A stretch of 64,000 nucleotides of DNA from Burkholderiales bacterium (GTDB lineage Bacteria > Pseudomonadota > Gammaproteobacteria > Burkholderiales > Burkholderiaceae). The notes beneath the pieces were generated by a model. It worked only from the letters and a program-made list of their open reading frames with translations, made no database searches and was not told the origin of the DNA. Positions 1 to 9,851 of the stretch are shown piece after piece. The stretch's first letter is position 1, and each line of letters starts with the position of its first letter. The translations under genes were made by a program, and so were the position numbers. The DNA is taken from positions 85,788-149,787 of the forward strand of contig JAMFSK010000041.1 in NCBI GenBank assembly GCA_026225235.1. The letters are read 5' to 3'.

Positions 1-586
1 CGACCTGGGGTTCAGGCCAGTCCATCGCCCGCCGTGCCTCGGCGAGCTCGGTGGGGTTCAGGGTCCACTCACTGCGCAGAGCCCCGAGCGCGAGACGTGC
101 GTCGCCCAGCGTTCCCGAGATCCAGACATCGTCGCCCACACGCGCGGCATCGCGTCGCAACGCCTGACCGGCCTCGACGTCGCCGAAGACGGTCACGCAC
201 AAGGTGAGCGGCCCGCGGGTGGTATCGCCGCCGATCAGTTCGCAACCGCACCGGTCGGCGAGCGCGAAAAGTCCTTCGGAAAACGCCGCGAGCCACGCTT
301 CGTCGATCGCCGGCAAGGCAAGCGCCAGCGTGAACGCACGCGGGCGGGCGCCCATCGCGGCGAGATCCGACAGGTTGACGGCGAGGGTCTTGTGACCCAG
401 GGCAAGCGGCTCGGCGCCTTTGAAGAAGTGCCGTCCTTCAACCAGCATGTCGGTGGAAATCGCCAGCGCCTTGCCCGCCTGCGGTACGAGCAAGGCGCAG
501 TCGTCGCCGACTCCAACGAGGGCCCGATTGTCACTTTGCGAGGGCCGCGTGAAATACCGGCTAATCAGACTAAATTCGTTGAGCAT
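1..586 (-). CDS. thiL: Thiamine-monophosphate kinase, N-terminal 195 residues (cut by window edge)
   Basis: ThiL phosphorylates thiamine monophosphate to thiamine diphosphate in the cytoplasm, the last step of cofactor synthesis. Translating the minus strand from the ATG at 586 gives an uninterrupted frame to the window edge, 195 of about 330 expected residues. The N-terminal half of the family is clear: GVGDD at 25-29, STDMLVEG at 44-51, NLSDLAAMGA at 71-80 and GGDTTRG at 119-125, the acidic motifs that bind Mg-ATP in the PurM/ThiL fold. The start follows the usual MLNEFxLI beginning of proteobacterial ThiL. It is divergent from maeB across about 140 bp. The C-terminal substrate half lies outside the window. 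Confidence 0.93.
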   Translation of the reverse strand, partial: MLNEFSLISRYFTRPSQSDNRALVGVGDDCALLVPQAGKALAISTDMLVEGRHFFKGAEPLALGHKTLAVNLSDLAAMGARPRAFTLALALPAIDEAWLAAFSEGLFALADRCGCELIGGDTTRGPLTLCVTVFGDVEAGQALRRDAARVGDDVWISGTLGDARLALGALRSEWTLNPTELAEARRAMDWPEPQV

Positions 587-677
587 GCGAGAAAAAGGGT
601 GTCCGGTACCGGTTTTGTGCGGCGTTGCAGCATAGGAATCCCGCTATGTGGCAAGGAAATTGGCCTCCCTTCGGCGC

Positions 678-683
678 TACAAT
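678..683 (+). promoter_or_regulatory. Possible -10 element of maeB
   Basis: TACAAT lies 45 bp before the maeB start in the thiL-maeB divergent spacer. No good -35 hexamer is visible at 16-18 bp, so this is only a candidate. Confidence 0.3.
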
Positions 684-727
684 GGGATAGACAAACCATT
701 CTAATCCGCCTAGCTTTAAGCGCCTCC

Positions 728-3025
728 ATGTCCTCTCCTGCAGATAAACTTCGCGAAGCCGCCCTCGATTATCACGAGTTCCCCACCCCCGGCAAAATTG
801 CCATTGCGCCCACCAAGCAGCTCTTAAATCAGCGCGATCTGGCGCTCGCGTATTCCCCGGGCGTCGCCGCCGCCTGTGAAGAAATCGTTGCCAATCCGCT
901 GAATGCGGCCCGCTTCACGGCGCGCAGCAATCTGGTCGGTGTGGTCACCAACGGCACAGCGGTGCTCGGTCTCGGCAATATCGGCCCGCTTGCTTCGAAG
1001 CCTGTCATGGAAGGCAAGGCGGTGCTCTTCAAGAAGTTCGCCGGGATCGATGTGTTCGATATCGAGTTGAACGAGAGCGACCCGATGAAGCTCGTCGATG
1101 TGATCGTCGCGCTCGAGCCGACCTTCGGCGGCATCAACCTCGAAGACATCAAGGCGCCGGACTGCTTCACCGTCGAGCGCGAATGCCGCAAGCGCATGAA
1201 GATCCCGGTGTTCCACGATGACCAGCACGGCACCGCCATCGTGGTCTCGGCTGCGGTCACCAACGGGCTCAAGGTCGTCAACAAGGACATCAAGAAGGTC
1301 AAGCTCGTGACCTCAGGGGCGGGCGCCGCGGCGCTGGCCTGTCTCGACTTGCTGGTCGATATCGGCCTGCCGCGTGAAAACATCTTCGTGACTGACCTCG
1401 CAGGCGTGGTCTATGAAGGCCGCACCGAGCTGATGGACCCGGACAAGGCGCGCTATGCGCAGCCGACCGAGGCCCGCACCCTCGCCGAGATTATCGAAGG
1501 CGCCGACATCTTCCTCGGCCTTTCGGCGGGTGGCGTGCTCAAGCCTGAGATGGTCAAGATCATGGGCGACCGGCCGCTGATTCTCGCACTGGCCAACCCG
1601 ACCCCCGAGATCCTTCCTGAAGAAGCGCTGGCCGTGCGGCCGGATGCCATTCTCGCGACGGGCCGGACCGACTATCCGAATCAGGTCAATAACGTTCTCT
1701 GCTTCCCGTTCATCTTCCGCGGCGCGCTCGATGCCGGCGCGACGACGATCACCAAAGAGATGGAGATCGCCGCAGTCAATGCGATCGCTTCGCTCGCTCG
1801 TCAGGAACAGAGCGATGTGGTCGCGACGGCCTACGGGATCCATGACCTCTCGTTCGGCCCGCAATACCTGATTCCGAAGCCTTTCGATCCGCGCCTGATC
1901 GTCAATGTCGCGCCGGCAGTCGCGCAGGCCGCGATGGACGGCGGCGTGGCGACGCGCCCGATCGAAGACATGGACGCCTACCGCCAGCATTTGCAGCAGT
2001 TCGTCTATGCCAGCGGCACGATCATGAAGCCGATCTTCCAGGTCGCGCGCAGCGTCGAGGCGGCTCGCAAGCGCATCGTGTTCGCCGAGGGTGAAGAAGA
2101 GCGCGTGCTGCGGGCGGTGCAGATCATCGTCGACGAGGGCATCGCCACGCCGATCCTGATCGGGCGTCCGGCAGTCATCGAACAACGGCTGCAGCGCTAC
2201 GGTCTGCGCCTCGTTCCGGGGCAGGACTTTACCGTTGTGAACCCCGAACACGACGAGCGCTACCGCGATTATTGGCAGACTTACTTCAAAATGATGGCCC
2301 GAAAGGGCATTACTGCGCAGCTCGCGCGGGTCGAAATGCGGCGGCGCACCACGCTGATCGGCTCGATGCTGATCCACAAGGGCGAGGCCGACGGCATGAT
2401 CTGCGGCACCATCAGCACGCCGCATCGTCACCTGCACTTTATCGACCAGATCATCGGCAAGCGCGAAGGCTCGTCGGTGTATGCGGCGATGAATGCATTG
2501 ATCCTGCCGGGCCGGCAGATCTTTATCGCCGACACGCACGTGAACGTCGATCCGAGCCCCGCGCAGCTCGCCGAAATCACGATTCTTGCGGCCGAAGAAG
2601 TGCGCCGTTTCGGTATCGAACCGAAGATCGCCTTGCTCTCGCACTCAAGCTTTGGCTCGAGCCCGGCGCCAAGCGCGCAGAAAATGCGCGATACGCTCGC
2701 CTTGCTGCGGGAAATCGCGCCGGATCTCGATATCGACGGCGAAATGCACGGTGACGCCGCGCTCGACGGCCGGCTGCGCAAGGAGCTGATGCCCGAATCG
2801 ACGCTCGAAGGCGATGCCAACCTGCTGATCCTGCCCAATATCGACGCGGCCAACATCTCGTACAACCTGCTCAAGGTCGCTGCGGGCAACAATGTCGCCA
2901 TCGGGCCGATCCTGCTCGGCGCAGCCAAGCCGATTCACGTGCTGACCGCCACCGCGACGGTCCGGCGCATCGTCAATATGGCCGCTCTGGTGGTCGTCGA
3001 TGCGTTCGCCGCCAGCCGGGAATAG
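728..3025 (+). CDS. maeB: NADP-dependent malic enzyme with C-terminal phosphotransacetylase-like domain
   Basis: Oxidatively decarboxylates malate to pyruvate, giving NADPH. The product is 765 residues, the normal length for the MaeB fusion type. Residues 1-430 are the malic enzyme: [13 protein letters not shown] at 75-87, [12 protein letters not shown] at 133-144, the metal-binding HDDQHGTA at 163-170 and the dinucleotide motif [11 protein letters not shown] at 196-206. From about residue 440 a phosphate acetyltransferase-like domain follows; in this family it is regarded as regulatory (known of family). The open frame extends upstream to 392, but that part overlaps thiL on the other strand and has no MaeB similarity, so the ATG at 728 is the start. 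Monocistronic, with a hairpin downstream. Confidence 0.96.
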   Translation: MSSPADKLREAALDYHEFPTPGKIAIAPTKQLLNQRDLALAYSPGVAAACEEIVANPLNAARFTARSNLVGVVTNGTAVLGLGNIGPLASKPVMEGKAVLFKKFAGIDVFDIELNESDPMKLVDVIVALEPTFGGINLEDIKAPDCFTVERECRKRMKIPVFHDDQHGTAIVVSAAVTNGLKVVNKDIKKVKLVTSGAGAAALACLDLLVDIGLPRENIFVTDLAGVVYEGRTELMDPDKARYAQPTEARTLAEIIEGADIFLGLSAGGVLKPEMVKIMGDRPLILALANPTPEILPEEALAVRPDAILATGRTDYPNQVNNVLCFPFIFRGALDAGATTITKEMEIAAVNAIASLARQEQSDVVATAYGIHDLSFGPQYLIPKPFDPRLIVNVAPAVAQAAMDGGVATRPIEDMDAYRQHLQQFVYASGTIMKPIFQVARSVEAARKRIVFAEGEEERVLRAVQIIVDEGIATPILIGRPAVIEQRLQRYGLRLVPGQDFTVVNPEHDERYRDYWQTYFKMMARKGITAQLARVEMRRRTTLIGSMLIHKGEADGMICGTISTPHRHLHFIDQIIGKREGSSVYAAMNALILPGRQIFIADTHVNVDPSPAQLAEITILAAEEVRRFGIEPKIALLSHSSFGSSPAPSAQKMRDTLALLREIAPDLDIDGEMHGDAALDGRLRKELMPESTLEGDANLLILPNIDAANISYNLLKVAAGNNVAIGPILLGAAKPIHVLTATATVRRIVNMAALVVVDAFAASRE

Positions 3026-3394
3026 AGACGGTGGGCGGACCCCGTTAGGGAAAGTCCGCCCCTGGGCGAAACATCGTCTGAAGTTGCTTTGACCGTGTCC
3101 GTGGCGTGCATGCGGCTGCGTCCGTATCAATCCAGGCGCGCCAGACGGGCCGCGGTGTAAGCCGCGGCCCGCCTCATTTTCAGGCAATTCAGCGCCTATT
3201 CCTTTGAAAGTCAAACCCTTACACATGCCAATCCATCGTTGATTCTGGGCGCGGTTAGGGATAACCTTACGCCTTCAGTGGTCGGCACACGTCCGTTACC
3301 GGCCCTGTTTGCTCGGGGATTCGGGTTGACGGTTCGACAGTGGCTCTCGCGCGTGGCGCGATCGCAGCCCTCTTGCGAGGGGCGGTCGGAACCC
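3026..3394. other. Gene-free spacer between maeB and the RNase gene
   Basis: About 370 bp without a supportable gene. The only clear element is the hairpin at 3146-3171. Open frames running through it are extensions or shadows of the RNase gene. Confidence 0.6.
3146..3180 (+). terminator. Intrinsic terminator-like hairpin after maeB
   Basis: A perfect 10-bp GC-rich stem, CGGGCCGCGG and CCGCGGCCCG, with a 6-nt loop (3156-3161), followed by a weak T-containing stretch ending TTTT at 3177-3180. It lies 120 bp past the maeB stop. Confidence 0.55.
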
Positions 3395-3799
3395 ATGCGC
3401 GGTGCACGATCGGCGGCTCGCGTGGTGGCGCTCGCTTTGGCGCTCAGCGCGTCTTCGTCGTGGTTCGCAGGCGATGTGCAGGCGCGCAGTTCGAACGTCG
3501 ACACGCCGCTCAGCGAGCCGGTTTCGCCGGCTCAGTTGCCTCGCGAAGCAGCCCAGGTGCTTGATTCGATTCGTGCAGGTGGCCCGTTCCAGTATTCGAA
3601 AGACGGTGTCGTTTTCAAGAATTTCGAGCGTGAATTGCCTGCCCGTCCGCGTGGCTACTACCACGAGTACACGGTGACGACGCCTAGCTCGCGAAATCGC
3701 GGCGCGCGACGTATCGTGTGCGGCGGTCCGCCCCGAAGTGTGGACGACTGCTATTACACGGGCGATCACTACCAGACCTTTCAACGGATTCTAGAATGA
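3395..3799 (+). CDS. Secreted guanyl-specific ribonuclease (barnase / RNase Sa family)
   Basis: A predicted 134-residue small RNase exported through the Sec pathway. Residues 1-30 form a signal peptide: Arg-rich start, hydrophobic core VVALALALSASSSW, and a possible AxA-type cleavage near DVQA. The mature domain keeps the microbial RNase catalytic set: Glu91 in YYHEYTV, Arg102/105/106 in NRGARRIV, and His125 in TGDHYQTF, matching the general base, phosphate-binding Arg and general acid of barnase and RNase Sa. Cys109 and Cys119 could form a disulfide. The start is the ATG at 3395 because the signal peptide begins there; the frame is open further upstream. Its stop overlaps the barstar start (ATGA), indicating translational coupling to the inhibitor. 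Confidence 0.85.
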   Translation: MRGARSAARVVALALALSASSSWFAGDVQARSSNVDTPLSEPVSPAQLPREAAQVLDSIRAGGPFQYSKDGVVFKNFERELPARPRGYYHEYTVTTPSSRNRGARRIVCGGPPRSVDDCYYTGDHYQTFQRILE

Positions 3800-4353
3800 C
3801 CATGAGCGACAACGTTCTAGCGCATGACGCCGGTGTCGCGAACGACGTGTTCGGGATGAGCGACAACACCAACCTCTTCCAGCGAGTGATGTCGATGCGC
3901 GAGGGCGGCCGCGAGCGGTCGAGTCGCGAGCTCCAACCCGGCGAGACGACCATGACGCTTTTCAAGACCGTCCGCCCGAATATCGTCCAGTCGATTCGTG
4001 CGTTCCGTGTGCCGGAGCTTGCCGAAGAGGCGGCTCGGCTGGGTCATCACTTTCTGTATGCGTGGTGTGCGGGCGCGCAGTCGAAGGCCGAAGTGCTTGA
4101 GACGATCGCGACGCAATTTACGCTGCCCAAACATTTCGGCAAGAACTACGACGCGCTTTACGACTGCCTAACCGATATGGTTCACAAGGCCGGCGCGCAG
4201 CCGGGCTTTGTCATCGTGCTCGAAGGCGTGCCGACGGCGCTAAAGTTCGACAAGGATGCGCGCGAGACGCTGCTCGATGTGTTCCGTGAAGCGGCCGAAT
4301 TCTGGGCCGAGCGCAAGGTTGCGTTCCGCGTCTTTTATTCGTTTGCGGCCTGA
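3796..4353 (+). CDS. Barstar-family ribonuclease inhibitor
   Basis: The predicted cytoplasmic inhibitor and immunity protein for the RNase encoded just upstream. It has 185 residues; the barstar domain occupies about 65-183. The signature helix reads HFGKNYDALYDCLTDM (113-128); Asp119 and Asp123 align with barstar Asp35 and Asp39, which plug the RNase active site (known of family). Residues 1-60 are an extra N-terminal region without recognised similarity; classical barstar is about 90 residues. The ATG at 3796 overlaps the RNase TGA by 4 bp. An internal ATG at residue 53 could give a shorter form. Confidence 0.88.
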   Translation: MTMSDNVLAHDAGVANDVFGMSDNTNLFQRVMSMREGGRERSSRELQPGETTMTLFKTVRPNIVQSIRAFRVPELAEEAARLGHHFLYAWCAGAQSKAEVLETIATQFTLPKHFGKNYDALYDCLTDMVHKAGAQPGFVIVLEGVPTALKFDKDARETLLDVFREAAEFWAERKVAFRVFYSFAA

Positions 4354-4400
4354 AGCGCACGGAGTCGCACTGGGTGGTTGACTCGTTTGGTCGCTCGACC

Positions 4401-4420
4401 GCGCGACGTTTCGGTCGCGC
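4401..4420. terminator. Weak hairpin between barstar gene and rsmE
   Basis: GCGCGAC and GTCGCGC form a perfect 7-bp stem with a 6-nt loop in the 80-bp gap between these convergent genes. It has no T-run, so its role as a terminator is uncertain. Confidence 0.3.
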
Positions 4421-4434
4421 TTCAAGTCCGCTGC

Positions 4435-5181
4435 TTACCATCCGCTCCAGCGGGTCGCCAAGACGGCGAGCATCGCGAGGCTCGCAGTTTCGGTGCGCAA
4501 GACTCTGCTGCCGAGACTGACGGGCAGATAACCGGCCGCTAATGCGGCCGTTTCTTCGTCTGGCGCCAGGCCGCCCTCCGGGCCAATCAGGATTTCGACC
4601 GGGCCCGCGGGCGCCGCTGTTGGCAACGATTCAAGCCCGCCGGTGCCGCGCGGTGACAGCATCAGCCGCAATGGCGCGTCGGACGAGTCGATCCAGCGGT
4701 TGAAGTCGGTCGGGGCGTCGATGTCAGGAACGCGGTTGCGCCCGCATTGCTCGCAGGCCGCGCGTGCGAGCGCGCGCCAATGCTCGGTGCGACGTTGCGC
4801 GCGTTCACCGCTGAGGCGGACGACCGAGCGCGCCGTTGCCAGTGGCACCACGCGTTGCACGCCCAGTTCGATCGCCTTTTCCAATAGCCAGTCCATCTTG
4901 TCGCCACCGGCGATGCCCTGTGCGAGCGTGATGGCGTAAGGCGTCTCGGCTTCGCGCGGTTCGTGCGGACCCAGCGTTGCCGTGGCGTGGCGTTTGCCGA
5001 TCTCGCCAAGCGCCGCCGGATACTCGCCCCCCGTGCCGTCGAACAAGGTGACCGAGTCGCCGGCCTGCAGGCGCAGCACATGAAGATGGCGCACCACCTC
5101 CTCGGGTAACTCGACGCTAGCGCCCGCGCTGAAAGGTTGCCGCTCGGCTTGCGGCGGTCTCGCGATAAAAAAACGCGGCAT
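4435..5181 (-). CDS. rsmE: 16S rRNA (uracil-1498-N3)-methyltransferase
   Basis: RsmE methylates N3 of U1498 in 16S rRNA using S-adenosylmethionine. The 248-residue product has the normal length: an N-terminal PUA-like RNA-binding part (MPRFFIARP start, then VVRHLHVLRLQAGDSV) and a C-terminal SPOUT/trefoil-knot methyltransferase part with GGDKMDWLLEKAIELGV, the SAM-loop motif LIGPEGGLAPDE and the ending SLGSRVLRTETA. The minus-strand start at 5181 is 5 bp after the stop of the VOC gene, so the two are probably cotranscribed. Confidence 0.94.
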   Translation of the reverse strand: MPRFFIARPPQAERQPFSAGASVELPEEVVRHLHVLRLQAGDSVTLFDGTGGEYPAALGEIGKRHATATLGPHEPREAETPYAITLAQGIAGGDKMDWLLEKAIELGVQRVVPLATARSVVRLSGERAQRRTEHWRALARAACEQCGRNRVPDIDAPTDFNRWIDSSDAPLRLMLSPRGTGGLESLPTAAPAGPVEILIGPEGGLAPDEETAALAAGYLPVSLGSRVLRTETASLAMLAVLATRWSGW

Positions 5182-5186
5182 CGGCG

Positions 5187-5678
5187 TCAGGCGCTCGCGT
5201 CGCGCGGACGCCCTTTATGGGCGAGGCCCCACCGGTAGCCGTCAGGATCCTCGATCTGGCAGAAACGGTCGCCCCAGAACTGATCGCTCGGCGGCAGCAG
5301 CGATTTGCCGCCCGCCTCGACGGCCCGTGCATGGAGCGCGTCGACGTCGTTGACGTAGAGGTAGAACAATTGCGGCGCCTCGGTACCTGCCGAGCAAGGC
5401 GTCCGGGCCGTCGAGCCGAATGCGCCCTCGGGGGCAAACATGATGATCAACTGGCCTCGATAGCTCATCTCGACGTGCATGGTCGCGCCATCGTCATCGA
5501 CCGCTTCACGGACTTCAAAGCCGAAGGCCTTCTCATAGAAGGTGCGGCTCGCCTGCGCGTCGCGGACTGTCAGATAGGGTGTGAGCCAGCCAACATGGGC
5601 CGGGCGCGGGTCGGCCGGAGCGGAAGAGGCGTCGCTGGCGGCGCCGAACGGGCTGCGCTCAGAATCGGTTACGGACAT
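5187..5678 (-). CDS. VOC (glyoxalase / bleomycin-resistance fold) family protein
   Basis: A 163-residue member of the vicinal-oxygen-chelate superfamily with two beta-alpha-beta-beta-beta modules: residues from about 33 (YLTVRDAQASRTFYEKAFGF) and from about 100 (LYVNDVDALHARAVEAGG, then FWGDRFCQIEDPDGYRWGLA). It resembles the PhnB/YdcF-type single-domain proteins; the true substrate cannot be read from sequence. The ATG at 5678 is preferred over an open upstream extension because similarity starts after it. It lies upstream of rsmE with a 5-bp gap and is divergent from tkt. Confidence 0.82.
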   Translation of the reverse strand: MSVTDSERSPFGAASDASSAPADPRPAHVGWLTPYLTVRDAQASRTFYEKAFGFEVREAVDDDGATMHVEMSYRGQLIIMFAPEGAFGSTARTPCSAGTEAPQLFYLYVNDVDALHARAVEAGGKSLLPPSDQFWGDRFCQIEDPDGYRWGLAHKGRPRDASA

Positions 5679-6011
5679 CGATGCTCCACAAAAGCTCGCA
5701 GACTCTAGTTTGCCATGCGAGGGCGTGAGAATCAGCCACCGGCCTCGCCGCGACGGAGAGAGAGGGGCGAGACTGCCGCGCCGCAGGTCGGCTCGTTCCT
5801 GAGCCCGCATGGGACGGGACACGCGGCGCGACACTCCCCGGTATTTTCTCGATCATCGTGGTGACCCCGTAAAAAACATACCGGTTCGCCCCCTCAAAGC
5901 GCAAAGCGCCGCCATACCCATCTGGTAAAATCCAACGCTTTGCCGCGCTTCCGTTTGGGTTCCGAGCGCGCCGCGGCGCCCCGTCCTCCGTTCCGTTCCG
6001 GGATTCCCGAT
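5679..6011. other. Divergent promoter region between the VOC gene and tkt
   Basis: A 333-bp gap. A -10-like TAAAAT at 5926-5931 could serve tkt (leader about 75 nt); no convincing -35 is visible. The tkt frame is open back to 5940, but that part does not resemble transketolase. Confidence 0.4.
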
Positions 6012-8060
6012 ATGACGACCACGTCCCTTAGCCCCTCCGCCCCCGTCGCTCCGAGTGCTCCCACGCGCATGGCCAACGCCATCCGCGCTCTCGCGATGGA
6101 TGCCGTGCAGCAAGCCAATTCAGGCCACCCCGGGGCACCAATGGGCATGGCCGACATCGCGGTGGCCCTGTGGCACCGCCATCTGCGCCACAACCCGACG
6201 AACCCGCACTGGCCCGACCGCGACCGTTTCGTACTGTCCAACGGCCACGGCTCGATGCTGTTGTACTCGCTGCTGCACCTGACCGGCTACGACCTCCCGA
6301 TCGAGGAGCTCAAGCGTTTCCGTCAGATGCATTCGAAGACGCCGGGTCACCCGGAATACGGCATGACGCCGGGCGTCGAGACGACCACCGGCCCGCTCGG
6401 CCAGGGTCTCGCGAATGCGGTCGGCATGGCGCTCGCGGAAGCCCTGCTCGCGCAGGAATTCAACGACGCCGACACGAAAATCGTCGATCACCACACCTAT
6501 GTGTTCCTCGGCGACGGCTGCCTGATGGAAGGCATTTCGCATGAAGCCTGCTCGATCGCCGGCACGCTCAAGCTCTCGAAGCTGATCGCGCTGTACGACG
6601 ACAACGGCATCTCGATCGACGGTCATGTCGAGAACTGGTTTGCCGACGACACCCCGAAGCGTTTCGAAGCCTATGGCTGGAACGTGATCGCTCATGTCGA
6701 CGGCCACAACATCGATGCCGTAGACGCGGCGATCCAGGCCGCTAAGACCGCCGATCGCCCGACGCTGATCTGCTGCAAGACGATCATCGGCAAGGGCTCG
6801 CCGAACAAGTCGAATAGTCACGACTCGCACGGCTCGCCGCTGGGCGTGCAGGAAATCGCGGCGACTCGCGCCGCGCTGGGCTGGGAGTACGAGCCGTTCG
6901 TGATTCCGCAAGACATCTACGACAGCTGGGACGCGAAGGCCACAGGCGCCGCATTCGAGAAAGAATGGACCGAACGCTTTGCCGCCTATGCCGCCAAGAA
7001 CCCGGCCCGCGCCATCGAGTTTGAGCGCCGCATGAAGAGCGAGCTGCCGCACGATTTTGACGAACAGGCGAAGGGCATCATCGACGCCGCCATCGTCAAG
7101 GGCGAAACGATCGCCACCCGCAAGGCTTCGCAGCAGACGCTCGACGGCTTGGCCGCCGCACTGCCTGAACTGCTCGGCGGCTCAGCCGACCTGACGGGTT
7201 CGAACCTGACCAACTGGAAGGCGAGCAAGCCGGTCCGCGCGGGTCACGACGGCGCGATCCAGTGGGGCAATCACGTGAACTGGGGCGTGCGTGAATTCGG
7301 CATGAGCGCCGCGCTCAACGGGATTGCGCTGCACGGCGGCTACCTGCCGTTCGGCGGCACCTTCCTGACGTTCTCGGACTACAGCCGCAATGCCTTGCGC
7401 ATGGCGGCCCTGATGAAGATCCGCACGATCTTCGTGTTCACGCATGATTCGATCGGCCTGGGTGAAGACGGCCCGACCCACCAGTCCGTCGAACACGTGT
7501 CGAGCCTGCGCCTGATTCCGCAACTCGACGTCTGGCGCCCGGGCGACACGGTCGAAACCGCAGTGACCTGGACCGAGGCCGCCAAGCATCATGGCCCGAG
7601 CGTGGTGATCTTCACGCGGCAGAACCTGCAGTTCAACGAGCGCACCGACCGTCAGGTCGAGGGCATCAAGAAGGGCGGCTATGTGCTGGTCGACTGGGAC
7701 GAAGAGTTCGTCTCGCGCAAGCTGATCCTGATCGCGACGGGTTCGGAAGTTGAACTCGCGGTCAAGTCGGTCGAGGCACTCAAGCAGGCGGGCATTGGTG
7801 CACGCGTCGTCTCGATGCCGTCGACGACGGTCTTCGATCGTCAGGATGCGGACTGGAAAGAATACGTCTTGCCGAAGGGCGTCACGCGCGTGGCGATCGA
7901 AACCGGCGTAACCAGCTTCTGGCACAAGTATGTGGGCCTCGAAGGCGGTGTCGTCGGCATGGATACGTTTGGCGAATCGGCTCCCGCGGGCGAGCTCTTC
8001 AAGCATTTCGGTTTCACCGTCGAGAACGTTGTCGCGACTGCGAAGCGCGTGCTCGGCTAA
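6012..8060 (+). CDS. tkt: Transketolase
   Basis: A thiamine-diphosphate enzyme that moves two-carbon units between sugar phosphates in the pentose phosphate pathway. 682 residues, normal for bacterial transketolase. Visible features are the N-terminal [21 protein letters not shown], the ThDP motif region [13 protein letters not shown], the flexible loop [20 protein letters not shown], the pyrimidine-domain [18 protein letters not shown] and the C-terminal transketolase domain. The ATG at 6012 gives a short 15-residue lead before the conserved start. gapA follows after 26 bp in the same direction, so this is probably a tkt-gapA central-carbon operon. Confidence 0.96.
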   Translation: MTTTSLSPSAPVAPSAPTRMANAIRALAMDAVQQANSGHPGAPMGMADIAVALWHRHLRHNPTNPHWPDRDRFVLSNGHGSMLLYSLLHLTGYDLPIEELKRFRQMHSKTPGHPEYGMTPGVETTTGPLGQGLANAVGMALAEALLAQEFNDADTKIVDHHTYVFLGDGCLMEGISHEACSIAGTLKLSKLIALYDDNGISIDGHVENWFADDTPKRFEAYGWNVIAHVDGHNIDAVDAAIQAAKTADRPTLICCKTIIGKGSPNKSNSHDSHGSPLGVQEIAATRAALGWEYEPFVIPQDIYDSWDAKATGAAFEKEWTERFAAYAAKNPARAIEFERRMKSELPHDFDEQAKGIIDAAIVKGETIATRKASQQTLDGLAAALPELLGGSADLTGSNLTNWKASKPVRAGHDGAIQWGNHVNWGVREFGMSAALNGIALHGGYLPFGGTFLTFSDYSRNALRMAALMKIRTIFVFTHDSIGLGEDGPTHQSVEHVSSLRLIPQLDVWRPGDTVETAVTWTEAAKHHGPSVVIFTRQNLQFNERTDRQVEGIKKGGYVLVDWDEEFVSRKLILIATGSEVELAVKSVEALKQAGIGARVVSMPSTTVFDRQDADWKEYVLPKGVTRVAIETGVTSFWHKYVGLEGGVVGMDTFGESAPAGELFKHFGFTVENVVATAKRVLG

Positions 8061-8086
8061 GTTATTGACACTCAGGAGATAAGGAC

Positions 8087-9097
8087 ATGGCAATTCGCGT
8101 TGCAATCAACGGCTACGGCCGGATCGGACGGAACACGCTGCGCGCTTTCTACGAAGAAGGCAAAAAGCACGACATCGAAATCGTCGCGATCAATGACCTC
8201 GGCAATGCGCATACCAACGCCCATCTGACGCAGTACGACACGGTGCACGGCAAGTTCCCCGGCACCATCACGGTCGACGGCGATTACATGGTCGTCAACG
8301 GTGACCGGATCCGCGTGCTCGCGAACCGCAACCCGGCCGAACTGCCGTGGGGCGAACTCAAGGTCGATGTGGTGCTCGAATGCACGGGCTTTTTCACGAC
8401 GAAGGAAAAGGCCAGCGCGCACATCAAGGGTGGCGCGAAGAAGGTGGTGATCTCGGCGCCGGGTGGCAAGGATGTCGACGCGACGATCGTCTATGGCGTG
8501 AACCACAAGACGCTGAAGAAGGAACACACGGTCATCTCGAACGCATCGTGCACGACCAACTGCCTCGCGCCGCTGGTTCAGCCGCTGCATGAAAAGCTGG
8601 GTGTGGTGTCGGGCCTGATGACGACGATCCACTCCTACACGAACGACCAGGTGCTGACCGACGTCTATCACGAAGACCTGCGTCGCGCGCGCTCGGCCAC
8701 GCAGAGCATGATCCCGACGAAGACCGGTGCGGCTTCGGCTGTCGGCTTGGTGCTGCCGGAACTTAATGGCAAGCTCGACGGCTATGCGATCCGCGTGCCG
8801 ACGATCAATGTGTCGATCGTTGACCTGTCGTTCATCGCCGCGCGTGAAACCACGGTCGAAGAAGTGAACCAGATCCTGAAGGACGCATCGGAAGGCGAAC
8901 TCAAGGGCATTCTCGAGTACAACACGCTGCCGCTCGTGTCGCACGACTTTAACCACAACCCGGCATCGTCGAGCTTTGACGCGACGCTGACCAAGGTCTC
9001 GGGCAACCTCGTGAAGGTCTCGAGCTGGTACGACAACGAGTGGGGCTTCTCGAACCGGATGCTCGACACGACCGTCGCACTGGCCAACGCGCAGTAA
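8087..9097 (+). CDS. gapA: Glyceraldehyde-3-phosphate dehydrogenase, type I
   Basis: Oxidises glyceraldehyde-3-phosphate to 1,3-bisphosphoglycerate with NAD. 336 residues, full length. It begins with the Rossmann motif [10 protein letters not shown], contains the active-site [10 protein letters not shown] with the catalytic Cys, and ends with [14 protein letters not shown] Shine-Dalgarno AGGAGA at 8074-8079 supports the ATG at 8087. It is separated from tkt by 26 bp and followed by a strong terminator at 9133-9160. Confidence 0.97.
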   Translation: MAIRVAINGYGRIGRNTLRAFYEEGKKHDIEIVAINDLGNAHTNAHLTQYDTVHGKFPGTITVDGDYMVVNGDRIRVLANRNPAELPWGELKVDVVLECTGFFTTKEKASAHIKGGAKKVVISAPGGKDVDATIVYGVNHKTLKKEHTVISNASCTTNCLAPLVQPLHEKLGVVSGLMTTIHSYTNDQVLTDVYHEDLRRARSATQSMIPTKTGAASAVGLVLPELNGKLDGYAIRVPTINVSIVDLSFIAARETTVEEVNQILKDASEGELKGILEYNTLPLVSHDFNHNPASSSFDATLTKVSGNLVKVSSWYDNEWGFSNRMLDTTVALANAQ

Positions 9098-9132
9098 GCG
9101 CTGGCGGAGTAAGCAAGATCGCTGTATCCCGG

Positions 9133-9163
9133 TACCGGCCACGAGTGTGGCCGGTATTGTTTG
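9133..9163 (+). terminator. Intrinsic terminator of tkt-gapA
   Basis: TACCGGCCAC (9133-9142) and GTGGCCGGTA (9147-9156) form a perfect 10-bp stem with a 4-nt loop, followed by TTGTTTGT. It starts 36 bp after the gapA stop. Confidence 0.8.
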
Positions 9164-9600
9164 TGGGAGCGATGCCTGTTGACACCCTTCCGGCAGGTGT
9201 CGATGCCACCCGCCTCGGAGGCGTTATTGCAGCGCAGGCGGGTCCGCCCCTGAAGAGGGTTCGCAGATCTCTCAAGAGGCTAACGAGCCCCGGCATATGC
9301 CAGTTGAACCGAGCAATGACCCACGGGCCGACCCGATTGACCCAGCGGGATGGCTCGGTTGCTGAAGGTGTCGTTGGCTAGCGGGAGCGCCGGGGTGGGC
9401 ACGGTCGTCGCCGGTCGCATCGCCGTGGGCGTAAAAACGAGCCTCTCGTCTGCCGGGTTTGAGACTTGGCCGATGGCTCGGCTTGGTGAGAGCGATGTGG
9501 ATGCAGGATGGGTCCGGCTTGCCAGTGCGCGGTGAGCGTCGACGCTCGAGATGAGGTGCTCAACCGTACCTCGAAGACAGGGGGTTTCACGAACCGTGGG

Positions 9601-9780
9601 TCGCGCCGGATGCGGTGAAGTTCCCCGAAGGAAGTCTTCGACAGTGCCTGGACGATTTGACGCCTCACGCGCCGTAGCTCGCGCCGGATGCGGGGAGTTC
9701 TCGCGAAGGAAGCCTTCGACCGCGCCAGGATGGATCGGCGGTTCGCGTGAAGTTCGGCGACCCGGATGCGGTCAGGCCGT
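9601..9780. repeat. Degenerate 78-bp tandem repeat
   Basis: CCGGATGCGG recurs at 9606, 9684 and 9762, exactly 78 bp apart. Copies 9601-9678 and 9679-9756 agree at roughly 50 of 78 positions, and a third copy is recognisable for about 25 bp. Each full copy carries a short palindrome (CGAAGG-AAG-CCTTCG or a one-base variant). The period is a multiple of three, so any frame through it encodes a 26-residue repeat on either strand. Confidence 0.6.
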
Positions 9781-9805
9781 GGCAAAGACATCCTGCGTTG
9801 AAGAA

Positions 9806-9851
9806 GCACGCCATGCGGTTGGCGTGCCCGCCTCGGAAACGGGATTTTTTT
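9806..9851 (+). terminator. Hairpin plus T-run, possible terminator of a small transcript
   Basis: GCACGCCA (9806-9813) and TGGCGTGC (9820-9827) form a perfect 8-bp stem. Then CCCG/CGGG (9827-9830 and 9840-9843) and seven T residues (9845-9851) follow. No gene is assigned just upstream. Confidence 0.35.

Noticed and set aside
392..727. N-terminal extension of maeB
   Set aside because: Overlaps thiL on the other strand and does not match MaeB; the conserved protein starts at 728.
9601..9780. CRISPR-like array downstream of gapA
   Set aside because: The 78-bp units are directly contiguous and diverged across their whole length, with no constant repeat plus variable spacer pattern.
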